Part shown: positions 51,062-60,451 of the stretch, one piece after another
How the letters are laid out: every line of letters starts with the position of its first letter
Position numbering within the stretch: position 1 is the stretch's first letter
NCBI GenBank assembly: GCA_973895155.1
Contig: OZ316897.1
Location: 2,480,001-2,544,000 of the forward strand
DNA: 64,000 nt
Source: Marsupella aquatica
Taxonomy: Eukaryota > Marchantiophyta
Reading direction: 5' to 3'
Program-made: the position numbers and the translations under genes
The notes under the pieces: generated by a model
The model's database searches: none
Seen by the model: only the letters and a program-made list of their open reading frames with translations
Told to the model about the DNA's origin: nothing

Positions 51062-53264
51062 TTCCTTTGTGATGTGGCACATCTTGGAAAAGTTTATTGG
51101 ATGGGATCATAAATTTGACTCCATCGAGGACCCACCTTTCTACCTTGCCGGGTTTTGACGACGCGGCTAGAACTTCTTCGGAGGTTGATACATGCTGGTG
51201 TTCGTCTCTTCGTTGTGGCCAAAATACCAACCCATGTAAATCTGATATTGCGGAGGGGAGCCTGTAGGTGTTGTTCAAGGTCGAATGCAGTTAAGACATC
51301 TAGATTGGGTTATCTATGGAATAGGCTCGAAGAGTCTTTGGACCCTTTGTGGCGAGAAGAAGATAGACAGTTGGCCTTGTTACTCGTGGTGAACGTCGGC
51401 ATCAGTCGTTGCCTATACTTTTGGCAATGTGAATGTTGGCAGGTTTCCGCTTATTCGAAGTTATAGTCTTTCATTGGGCCATTTGTTGCTGGAGTCGCTG
51501 TGACTGGCATGCTGTGGACTTTATATATGGACGCAGTTGATTTCAGGTTGGGGTCGTAAGGTTGAGCATCCAGCCCATTTACCCCCACGACAGAGCTGCC
51601 ATAGTTGAAGTCCAGGCAGGCTCTGGTTGATTGTAGATCGAAATCTGAAAACATATCAACGAATGATTGAAAATGCTACTTCTCGGTCCAGAGTATAGAT
51701 TAACTTTGTACCTAAATATAGACAGGACCCTAAGCTAATATGCAAGTAAATATCTGCACTTTCTGACACTATCTGGCACCTCTATCTGGCAAACTTCTCA
51801 GTATGGAACTCTTCAAATGACTGAATCAACCCAATTGAATGTGGTCTGGTGGAACAGAGCGTGCTCGTGCTTAAACTACTTTACTAAGTCCTGAGTATCT
51901 TGACCAAACCTAACTGGACGATATTCATGAACTTCTTTATGTTTGGCCTGGGAACAATTTTGGAGCCATTTTACCAGGCGACTCTCAGCCACGCCAATTT
52001 TTCAACAGTTTATGAGGCTCCTCGTAGATTGCAGAACTGAAGTAACTTATTGGCAAGTGTGCGTTGTCTTGGTCTGCTGAATGCCATTTGGAGTCACAGG
52101 TTGAAAGGTATACATGAATCCAAGTCCCACCAATGAAGTATCCAACTCGAGGGTTGTGGCACTCAGGATGCATTGAATTCTGTTTCAGGATTTAGAATTA
52201 TTGAAACATCAAATTCTCCGGGCCAGGTGTCAACTACTTCACCTTGAGGTTGGCTCCTTAGGTAATAAAATTAAGGTAGGTACAGCCACTTCTGTTGTCA
52301 GCAAATGGGTAAAAGCGTAGCCAAATGAGTGTCTGAGTCCTAGTGCAGAAATTTTCTGATACCCTACTTGAGACACATGTAAAGCATTTGTAGGAACACA
52401 GTAGACCCTCAGCCCTGCGGACATGTTGACTGGTCCCTTGGTGGCTTTAAAACGCCTCTAGAAAGTGCAGCTGCTCGACAGGGAGGCCGGAAGGATGCCA
52501 GATTTGCTGTCAACAATGCTTATCTCCGACGTTCAAAATCATTCACTTTGACGGAACAAGGGATATAAGACACTGAAGTACAAGGAACAGAAAGAGCACA
52601 AGTCTGACATGCAGTAGATCCTCGTGAAACTCCTGTTCGCTCTGAGCTGATCAATGGGGAATAGTCACATGGGCAAAGAATGGCCGTTAGTGCAAGGTTG
52701 GGAGTTCGCTTCAATAATGTAATTAGTACCAAGACATGGTGACATTCTCGTAAGAATGAGGCCCACAAGAGACCATTCAAAACAATGCACACGTCCACCA
52801 CCACATGCAATTTCTATTTCATCCTTACACGTTGGCAAAAAAGAAGGCATCAAATAGCAACTCTTCTTGCTCATTTTCGCATCGGAAATTCAGGACTGCA
52901 ACTGGGACTGAGCTCTATCTCAATTCAATCTAGATACGCAGGTCCTGTTTAGACCAAATGGAAGGCCCTCACTCACAGTACTCATATGACATAGAGCTCT
53001 CTCCAATTCAAAACAGGAATATGGCCATATTATCAAAGCTCTTCTAAGGAAGCTAGCCCGATCAGAATATCATTCTCTTTTCAGAACACTGACACGTCAA
53101 AAATATTGAGAAGCTATGTAGCGAGTCCAAGCCATTCTTGGTCCAACATGGAGCCAAGTGGTATAAATATAAAGGTACTTATTCCCCACTTTCCTGGTAA
53201 AGACATGCTTCATAACTTCTGTCAATCCACTTAGCCAACCATTAATGTTGAGAACCAGGTGCAC
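51062..53264. other. Convergent intergenic region between the microprotein gene and COX5b
   Basis: This holds the 3' ends of both neighbours. Several frames of 60-103 codons (for example 51155-51466 plus; 52520-52810 minus) have no domain or splice-consistent partner. No repeats of note. I see nothing else supportable in 2.2 kb. Confidence 0.45.
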
Positions 53265-55605
53265 TTAATGATGAGCACCCGGGAGACCTCCCTCGCCCAC
53301 AACCTTCAACTGCACAACACCGATATATTGACGTGACTCTTCTAAGAATTGCAAAATATTCTGGAAATTTCACGAACATTCCAGCACAATCTTGAGAAAC
53401 TTCACAAGAGAGATCCAGACACTTGTGTCTCCTATTTAGGGAGAAAGTAAAATAGTGTGATCCAGGCATGCTGTTAGTCAGCATCTCAAACATCTGGAAA
53501 CTGGCTTACCTCAAACACTTGAGTACAAACAGGACATTCAAAATGTTCCCCCTTCTTGAGCTTAAACCAAGTCACATCATGCTCATCTTCTGCAGAATCA
53601 AAATTTTAATAAGTGTTTTAGAAAAAGCAGTACACAACATAACAGTCTGACAACCCGTCCAACTTTACGGCCTTCGGCATGGCTAAACTAGTAAACATGC
53701 ACCTTCAAATCCACGACATAGACTCTAGATTAACTCGTTACTCATGTTATTGAGCAGACTAGGATCCTGATACGTTAACCTGCTAAGTCACTGAAATTTC
53801 TAGCTAGCCTGATTCTTCTGGATAGAAACGGCTGGGCGATAGGGGTACTGTCAGCAATCATTCGTAAGCCAAACATGTTAGTCGTTGGGCAGAAGATGTT
53901 TGTGATAGGTTCCTACATCTTTAGCAATTCTCCAGTATACTAACTCCAGCAATTGGTACAGCAAGCCAAAGACTTAACACCTTCTATCCTACATAATTCT
54001 ACGTGCCTTTCTGTCGTTTTTTTTCCTATATGCTCATCTTGCACTATGGCAGGTGAAATCAAAACATTTTGTCCTGCATGCTCATCCTTCACTATGGCAA
54101 TGAAACCCAAAGTAAGGAGCTGCTTTGTACTCCGGAGATCTGCTTAACATGTTTATCATCAGAATGGATCTACTGCTTGATGTGGCACTCCTTGCGTGAG
54201 TTATGAACAACATCACTCGTCTACTGGCCTGTCATGGAAATCTCTTGTGTGTTCAAAAGATTGAAACCACTCCCATTTCACTGTCGAGAGTGTAGTAATA
54301 ACAACGGTGATTTTTCTTTGAATTCCCAAGGAGCCTCTCGACTCAGTTCCATATTTAATTATGCCAGAGCCCTAGAATTATGCGTCAAACTTGAGGAATG
54401 CACAACCTGTTCATAGACCATTTGAGAACGTGATATTAACCAGGTAAGATAATTACCGCCAACACCTCCTGAACAACCGACAATTCGCTCGTCAAATACA
54501 GATTCTACAAGAGCTGGGTGGTCCTGTAGAAATCACACTCAGATATAAGCTCCGTCAAGGATAGAGAGGCTAATGCAGCATGACAGCAAAATTTGATGTT
54601 TAATTTTGTGTGGATTTGGCAGGCAAGAATACGTAATCATTTGATCCCGTGGTTTAAGTCAACTCAGGATTACCCGGCTAAATGCATTTCCTGCCAAATA
54701 TACCTTTTAAACGTACTAACATTGCAATATATCAATATTCTCTCGTATCCAACCTGACGACTTCGGTGATACTTGAAACATTGCAGTTGAAGGCACTAGA
54801 ACCTCAATTTACAACCGTGACTGATTAGACTCCTTGAAGTTGATCAAGTTTTCAGGGCTGACAAACTCCAGATCTCAGGGTTTAAATGATCAGCAAACAC
54901 ATTGCACGCATACAAGATGTAGAATTCACAATCGGCCTGAACAAGTTTGTAGGGGAACACTACTCACCTTTGTTCCGAACGGACCCCTGGGGGCATCAAG
55001 ATCGAACCGTTTTTTTCCCTGCGAATAGACGAGTTTATTAGATCCCTATTCCTCGCGCCAGTCACGATGCAGTCAAGTACTTGAAAGCAAAAGTCTCGCA
55101 CTCCTCACCTCTTGTTGAGCCTCGAGTTCCTCCAGCTCCAGACCGGTTGCAATGCCAAAACTACCAGATCCACTACCTAGCAACAACACCAACAGAAATC
55201 TGGTCTGAAAGCTTCATTCCCCTCTGTCTTGCTTCCCGACCTCCCTGCACCATAGTAGACGATACCAGAACAGGAAATCCCTAAACATAAATGTGCCCAT
55301 TAATGATAAATTGGGTAGAGGAAAGCACACTGAGAAAAGGGTGGTCCACACCTTCCTTCCTCTAGTTTGCCCAGGGGATAATTGGCATGCGAGGGCTTAC
55401 CTGAATCAGCTTTCGCGGCAGAAAGAGCCCCGGTGGGAGCGAGCCATGACGAGAAGGATCGCAATTCGTCACGGTGTTGCAACAGATCAGCACTGCTTCT
55501 TCCCTGGGAGGCCACCGACGACTTTCCTCCAAGTACTGGCGCGGCTATCTCTGTAATTCGATTTAATCTCAACCGAGACGCCTCCCTGCCCGCGCACCTC
55601 AACAT
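53265..55605 (-). CDS. COX5B: Cytochrome c oxidase subunit 5b, mitochondrial
   Basis: Six exons assembled by hand: 55401-55605, 55109-55176, 54968-55018, 54457-54523, 53510-53589 and 53265-53309. All are GT-AG and phase-consistent, totalling 516 nt or 171 residues (plant COX5b is about 170-180). It is the peripheral zinc-binding subunit of complex IV, on the matrix side of the inner mitochondrial membrane. The N-terminus (MLRCAGREASRLRL) is a typical Arg-rich presequence. The mature part runs IATGLELEELEAQQ, GKKRFDLDAPRGPFGTK, DHPALVESVFDERIVGCSGG, EDEHDVTWFKLKKG and FECPVCTQVFELKVV. Cys125, Cys149 and Cys152 fit the zinc site, and the C-terminus ends in His-His. I start at the ATG at 55605 because it gives the presequence; the frame is open further 5' but without an ATG. 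It looks intact. Confidence 0.93.
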
Positions 55606-57541
55606 CTTTGCGCAATCCTCGAAAGTGGGGCCGCACCACACTCCCTATTGTGCTACGAATTCCTCTGTGAACCTGCTCTGCCAGGCTTCCTGCTCCACTT
55701 AGGAACTACGGGACTAGATCCTTCTGCACCTCCAAGGCCCGGAATTTTATGCACTCTCAATAGCCTAGATCTTGTCCACTCCACCGCAGTGTCAGCTGAT
55801 TATTCATCTGCCCCCCAAAAAACCAAGCCAGCAACACATTAGTTGTCTGTCGCATGAATTCGCATAAATGGAAGAAATTCCTCCCCCTCACTAGCGTCTT
55901 CACCTAAAATCAGCTTCCAGTAAGGGATAGTTAGCCCAGTCGAAGGGGGAGAATGGATGACCGTATAAAATGACTTCATTCTGAGTGAGGCCTGAATCAA
56001 TGTGTTGACATGCTCTCAATCTCCAACCAATTTTCCTCATGAATGTGCCACAGTGCACTGCGCCACAACTGATTATAAACTATCCTCTCAACTAATGAAA
56101 ACCACACACAGAATGAGAGACCTCATTCTCAGCTGGACTTTAAGCTCCACACGAACCCTCTCTCTCTAGTCAGTGATTGACCTGATTGAATTCTGCATCA
56201 TGAGCCTCTTGGGCCACCGAACGTTTCTCCTGAGTAGTAAGAGACTCAAGCGAGCTACAGAGAAAATCAATGACCACAGCAGTTGAATAACCTTGTTCTG
56301 AAACAGACCTGAATGCCGAACGAATTTGATACTTTTCTCTTGACAAATCAGCTCATGCATTACTCCAGAAGAAATTGATGTGATACGGTTCTCACTGGAG
56401 ACCCAAAAGCACTCCCTCGTGGAATCAAGGAGAGAAGAAACTCGGCCTGAGAGGACTGTTTACCGCCCTTCATCCATGGTAGCTCAATCCAGGACAGAGT
56501 ATCAATAGGGAGTGACAAGACACAGTAAACCACTGCTTATGCTCTCATTCTGCCATGTTGTTCCGTTAATTAAAAAAGGACTTGGGACCCATCCTGCTTT
56601 GTACTGAGCATCGAGTTGAGGATAGGCACAATTATCTATCTATCCATGTTTTTTCGTATATAACCTCAATGGAAAGCTACTCTCAAAGCCTAGCCTAGCG
56701 TCGAGAGTGAGCCTCTAGATTGTGACTTTGGGGGCATAACTAAAGGTGGGGTGCAGATAGCAGGGAAGGACTGGGAAACAGGGATAGTGAATAGTAGGGA
56801 GAAAAATAATTCTGCAATGTCTGTTTTGTCCTCACCTCTATTTAGATTCAAAGACAGAGGAGTCATTCTAGTAACTATGTAATCAGAATCTGAAGTTACT
56901 CTCGAGGCTTACTTGTCAACTGAAATAGAGTGAAGCTGCTAGACCACTCCTATGAGGCATAATTGAAAGTGGGATGCAAGCAAAAAATAGTGATTGGGGC
57001 AAGTCATAGATGAACTTGAGTGGTGATTCATTTTGTTTTGCAATGTTTCTTTTGTCATCAACTTTATTTACATTTAAAGAACAGGTAGTCAAGCTAGTCT
57101 ATCTAAACATCTAACAGCCTAATATGATGTCCCACATCGGTTTTCCCTGCAGTCTGTTTACAAAATACAGTTTGGGCAGGAAGAATTGTGGCTGTTCGAG
57201 TTACAAGGTATTTCCCGCATCTTATGACCAAATGCCTCGCAGGCCTGCTCTTGTCAGACAATCAGACATCTGCCTCCTGCAATCTGCATGGGGTCGGTTG
57301 AGGCAGGGGTGAGCACTAGGATGGAGGGACTGAGGGGATGCTTTGGCGGGCATGCATAAATGGACAGGTGCAGGGTAATGTAGGGATGGATGGATGGATG
57401 GATGAGGCAGGCCTGCACCAGCCCTGAATGGGGAGGGCAGGAGGGGAAGCAAGACATGCAGGTAAGGGGGGACGGAGGGATATGACATAGAGGGAAGGGC
57501 CTTAGGTCAACGTTAGGGAAGGAGGCAAGGGAAATAGACAA

Positions 57542-57602
57542 GGGGAGGGGGGGAGGGGGAGACAGGATGGGGAGCCCAACTTGCCACCCCCCCCCCCCCC
57601 CC
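57542..57602. repeat. G-tract cluster followed by a poly-C16 run
   Basis: Plus-strand G-tracts at 57542-57572 (GGGG, GGGGGGG, GGGGG, GGGG separated by short A- or CA-containing loops) fit an intramolecular G-quadruplex pattern. Fifteen bases later comes an uninterrupted run of 16 C (57587-57602). A minus-strand frame across it (57254-57661) is Pro-rich only because of the base skew. Confidence 0.85.
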
Positions 57603-57903
57603 GCATCTTCATTAGCCTTGCTTTGGCTATCATCTGAATGCTTGCAACAACCCCCAATCAAAATGACAACATGTCCACAATGACTCTTTGTCAGAAGTTA
57701 CAACTTACATTTCCACAATGACATCTGAGACGCAAAGGCAACACCTCCGTAACAACATGCTCACAACTACAACTATGCAATGCATGGGCATTGGGCTTGT
57801 CCACAATATAGTTTGTGATGGAAGTCTATCATTCATGACCTACTCCATATTGTGATGAGCCATAGTTTCCTTGGTACCAGAAAAATTTGATATTGAGGGC
57901 CAT

Positions 57904-57908
57904 CTTGC
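57904..57908. repeat. Target-site duplication, left copy (CTTGC)
   Basis: CTTGC directly precedes the 5' LTR, and an identical CTTGC directly follows the 3' LTR at 63944-63948. A 5-bp duplication is the normal size for Ty1/copia integrases. Confidence 0.95.
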
Positions 57909-58329
57909 TGTTGGGTATTTACTCTTACGTCTAGGTTAGGTATGACGTGGTTGGTACAACAACGTGGGTTGGTACAACTACGTGGTTAGGTACAACTACG
58001 TGATTAGGTACAACTATGTGGTTAGGTACAACTACGTAATTAGGTACAACTATGTGGTTAGGTACAACTAAGTTGCACACTATATCATAAGAGGCATGTG
58101 TGCTTGGAGAGGTAGAACCAAGGCTCATTGTTATGGAGCCACTTGAGAGATAGGGAGAGCTTACACTGTGGAGACTCGGTATAGCCGACGGGCTTAGAGT
58201 TCAGTAAAGCTCTCTTGTGTGTTCCCGTGGACGTAGCCTCAAGGAGGTGAACCACGTATCTCTTGTGTCGACTATTGTGCGTTGGATGGTTCATGGGCTT
58301 GCCGTTGCGATCGTCGTCTATGCTCAACA
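57909..58329 (+). repeat. 5' LTR (421 bp)
   Basis: It begins TGTTGGGTATTTAC and ends GCTCAACA (imperfect TG...CA-type ends). It contains a seven-unit 18-bp tandem array at 57949-58074, directly followed by a TATA-like TATATCATAA at 58081-58090, so the array sits where an upstream enhancer would be. A minus-strand open frame here is created by the repeats. Confidence 0.96.
57949..58074 (+). promoter_or_regulatory. Seven-copy 18-bp tandem array in the LTR with ACGT cores
   Basis: Seven 18-bp units (consensus GTTAGGTACAACTACGTG) lie head-to-tail at 57949, 57967, 57985, 58003, 58021, 58039 and 58057. Most keep ACGTG or ATGTG at the end. ACGTG is the core bound by plant bZIP factors in abscisic-acid and stress promoters. 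The TATA-like site follows by about 6 bp. An enhancer role is inferred from position and motif. The same array recurs in the 3' LTR at 63563-63688. Confidence 0.75.
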
Positions 58330-58331
58330 AT

Positions 58332-58343
58332 TGGTATCAGAGC
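58332..58343 (+). other. Primer-binding site for initiator-Met tRNA
   Basis: TGGTATCAGAGC, two bases past the 5' LTR, is complementary to the 3' end of plant initiator methionine tRNA and is the usual primer site of plant copia elements. Confidence 0.95.
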
Positions 58344-59035
58344 ATGCTTGGGAGGTGACGTGTGTTCGTGACGGGATTTCATGACGGTTTTTCCAGCGTT
58401 GAGTGTTGGTGGATTTTCCAGAGTTCCATCGCATGGAACTTGGAGTTTATGGGCTCAACGGATAGATCAGGGCAAGAGCTTTCTAACGGTGTGAAGAAAT
58501 CGTTGAACGGAGCTCGTGGTGCAGAGAGATCTAAGTTTTCGTCGTTCTGGATTTTGTGAAGAAAGTTGGCAATCAACTCGGAGGGAGAAGCGTCAAGTGT
58601 TTTGACTCAACGGAGAGATTGAGGCAAGACGATTGTTTTTGAGTCCGGGATTGGCTCTTTGATGCAAAGAGGAAGGCTAAGCAAAATCAATTACCTTGTT
58701 GGACTTGGTGACGGCACCAAGTGCAATTGATCAACATTCGTTGTTGACAAGTGAGGTCGTAGCCATTGAAGTTGGCAATGCAGCGCACCAATCACATCGC
58801 AATTCCGACAACGGGTTGTACTTGGTATTTCGGTTATTCCCTGAGGTGGTCAAAACGGGGGAGTTTCCCAAGGTTTTACCCACCTCGACCGAAATTTGAA
58901 TAACTTTTCCGTCAAATTTCGATTTTGATTTTGGTTTTCAGTATTGGACTCCTAGCTTTGTGGGCTACGCGGCGGTGTTGAGTTTCGAGTTTTTTGAGAA
59001 GTTGTGAAAAACAACATTTTTTGTGACTTTCTCAT
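58344..59035 (+). other. Untranslated leader of the copia element
   Basis: About 0.7 kb between the primer-binding site and the gag ATG contains several short frames but no domain. In LTR elements this segment usually carries the packaging and dimerisation signals; I cannot locate them from sequence alone. Confidence 0.6.
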
Positions 59036-60070
59036 ATGAGTGATTCGGAGGAGTTTTTCGAAGACGTGGAACTTGAAGCACGAGGATCACCACGGAGGTT
59101 TCAGGGGCAGAGAGAGGAGCAGGAGGAAGAGCACGTGACACCGATACCATCACCGGTGCGGCGTGTGGTGGAGGAAGCAGTACTACTACCGGAGCTCACG
59201 GTAAAGAAGAAGATGGGGACTTTCAAGCTTGGGGGACCCAAGTATGAAGTGACAAAGTATGATGGGCGCTCTGACTACTTGCTATGGGAGAAGCAGGTGA
59301 AGGGAGTGCTTTATGCGTCAGGGATGGGCCAACTGCTGAGCCCTCGTGAAGACGATGTTGATGAGAAACAATGGGACCGCATGCAGGAGCAGGGAGTGTG
59401 GTGTGTTACACTCTATCTCATGCCTCCCATCATCAAGCAGTTAGGTGCACATAAGGATTGCATGTCCTTGTTTGCGGAATTGCAGAGCAAGTATCACCGC
59501 AAGGAGTTGTCGAACCGGCTCTACACTTCCTACAAACTGATGAGTTTCAGGATGAAGGAATCTGGTATGAAGTTGCAAGACCATGTGGATGCTTTCAACG
59601 ACATGGTCGTTGACTTGGAAAACCTTGGGGAGACTTTGAATGATGAGACGAAGGCTCTGCAGCTTCTTAGTTCATTGCCTCCATCTTACCAGTCCCTATC
59701 ACGAGTGTTGTTGCATCGTGATAGGGATACCATTTCATACAATGACGTGGTAAGTTCTTTGCTTAGTGATGATCTTCAGCAGAAGATGCACATCACGTCA
59801 CAGCCTTCATCATCTGGTGCTGCCCTCAATGTTAACCGTGGGAGGAGTATGCAGCGACCAACTGGGGACCGTAGAACCCAGTTTAGATCTAAATCCAGAT
59901 CTAAGTCCAAGGGTAAATCCCCTCAGAGGAGGCAGGTGACATGTTGGAAGTGCAACCAAGTTGGACACTTCAAGCGAGACTGTAAGGGAAAGGCAGCGGA
60001 AACTTCATCGGCAAATGTGGCTAGGGCTGATGGAGAAGCTGATTTACTCAATGATGAGTATGTTTTATGA
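59036..60070 (+). CDS. gag: Copia gag (nucleocapsid) segment
   Basis: 344 residues from the ATG at 59036 to a TGA at 60068. An acidic N-terminus is followed by a copia-type gag (UBN2-like): KYDGRSDYLLWEKQVKGVL near the start, then YTSYKLMSFRM and LLSSLPPSYQSL. A basic Ser/Arg/Lys stretch leads to one CCHC zinc knuckle (CWKCNQVGHFKRDC), which binds the element's RNA. The downstream protease continues in the same frame, so the TGA truncates the polyprotein. It could be a nonsense mutation or a readthrough site controlling the gag:pol ratio. Gag itself looks intact. Confidence 0.92.
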   Translation: MSDSEEFFEDVELEARGSPRRFQGQREEQEEEHVTPIPSPVRRVVEEAVLLPELTVKKKMGTFKLGGPKYEVTKYDGRSDYLLWEKQVKGVLYASGMGQLLSPREDDVDEKQWDRMQEQGVWCVTLYLMPPIIKQLGAHKDCMSLFAELQSKYHRKELSNRLYTSYKLMSFRMKESGMKLQDHVDAFNDMVVDLENLGETLNDETKALQLLSSLPPSYQSLSRVLLHRDRDTISYNDVVSSLLSDDLQQKMHITSQPSSSGAALNVNRGRSMQRPTGDRRTQFRSKSRSKSKGKSPQRRQVTCWKCNQVGHFKRDCKGKAAETSSANVARADGEADLLNDEYVL

Positions 60071-60451
60071 AGCCGGGGGTATGCCCTGTGCACGTCATCT
60101 AGGAGAGCAGATGATGTGTGGATTCTTGATTGTGCTTGCTCTTTTCATATTTGTTACATTCGTGAGTTTTTCAGTTCTTACTCTGTTTCAAACGGTTCAG
60201 TTCTGATGGGAAATGATCACTCCTGTCAAATTGAGGGAATTGGGTCTGTGAAGATTCAAATGTTTGATGGCGCTGTGCGCACAGTGTCCGGAGTCAGGTA
60301 TGTACCTGGCATGCGTAAGAATCTGATTTCACTCGGTGTGTTGGATTCAAATGGTCATCAATGGAGCGTTATTGATGGTGAACTTCAAGTCAGGTCGGGA
60401 GAGACAGTGATTTTGAAGGGGAGTAGACAAAAGAATTTGTATGTGTTATAG
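60071..60451 (+). pseudogene. Copia protease segment, bounded by two in-frame stops
   Basis: This is the same frame as gag, between the TGA at 60068 and the TAG at 60449. The aspartic-protease start reads WILDCACSFH where copia elements have Asp-Ser-Gly or Asp-Ser-Ala, so the residue after the catalytic Asp is Cys. VRYVPGMRKNLISLG, typical of the later part of the copia protease, follows. With stops on both sides and a changed active-site triplet, this segment probably gives no working protease by itself. Confidence 0.85.

Larger units (their letters stand above)
55606..57908. other. Region between COX5b and the copia element, with a G-rich tract
   Basis: The first part is the COX5b upstream region. 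No gene is supported. From 57297 to 57602 the plus strand is strongly purine/G-rich, with four GGAT repeats near 57387-57404, a run of G-tracts at 57542-57572 and a C16 homopolymer at 57587-57602. Pre-insertion genomic DNA continues from 57908 to 63944 across the element. Confidence 0.5.

Noticed and set aside
52239-52424. Minus-strand frame with possible donor, considered as part of another split gene
   Set aside because: No partner exons with matching phase found upstream or downstream; translation in other frames is stop-rich.
57254-57661. 135-codon minus-strand Pro-rich frame
   Set aside because: Caused by the G-rich plus strand and the C16 run; low complexity.
57949-58074. Regular short repeats considered as a CRISPR-like array
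   Set aside because: Units are contiguous 18-mers with no spacers, lie inside an LTR, and the genome is eukaryotic.
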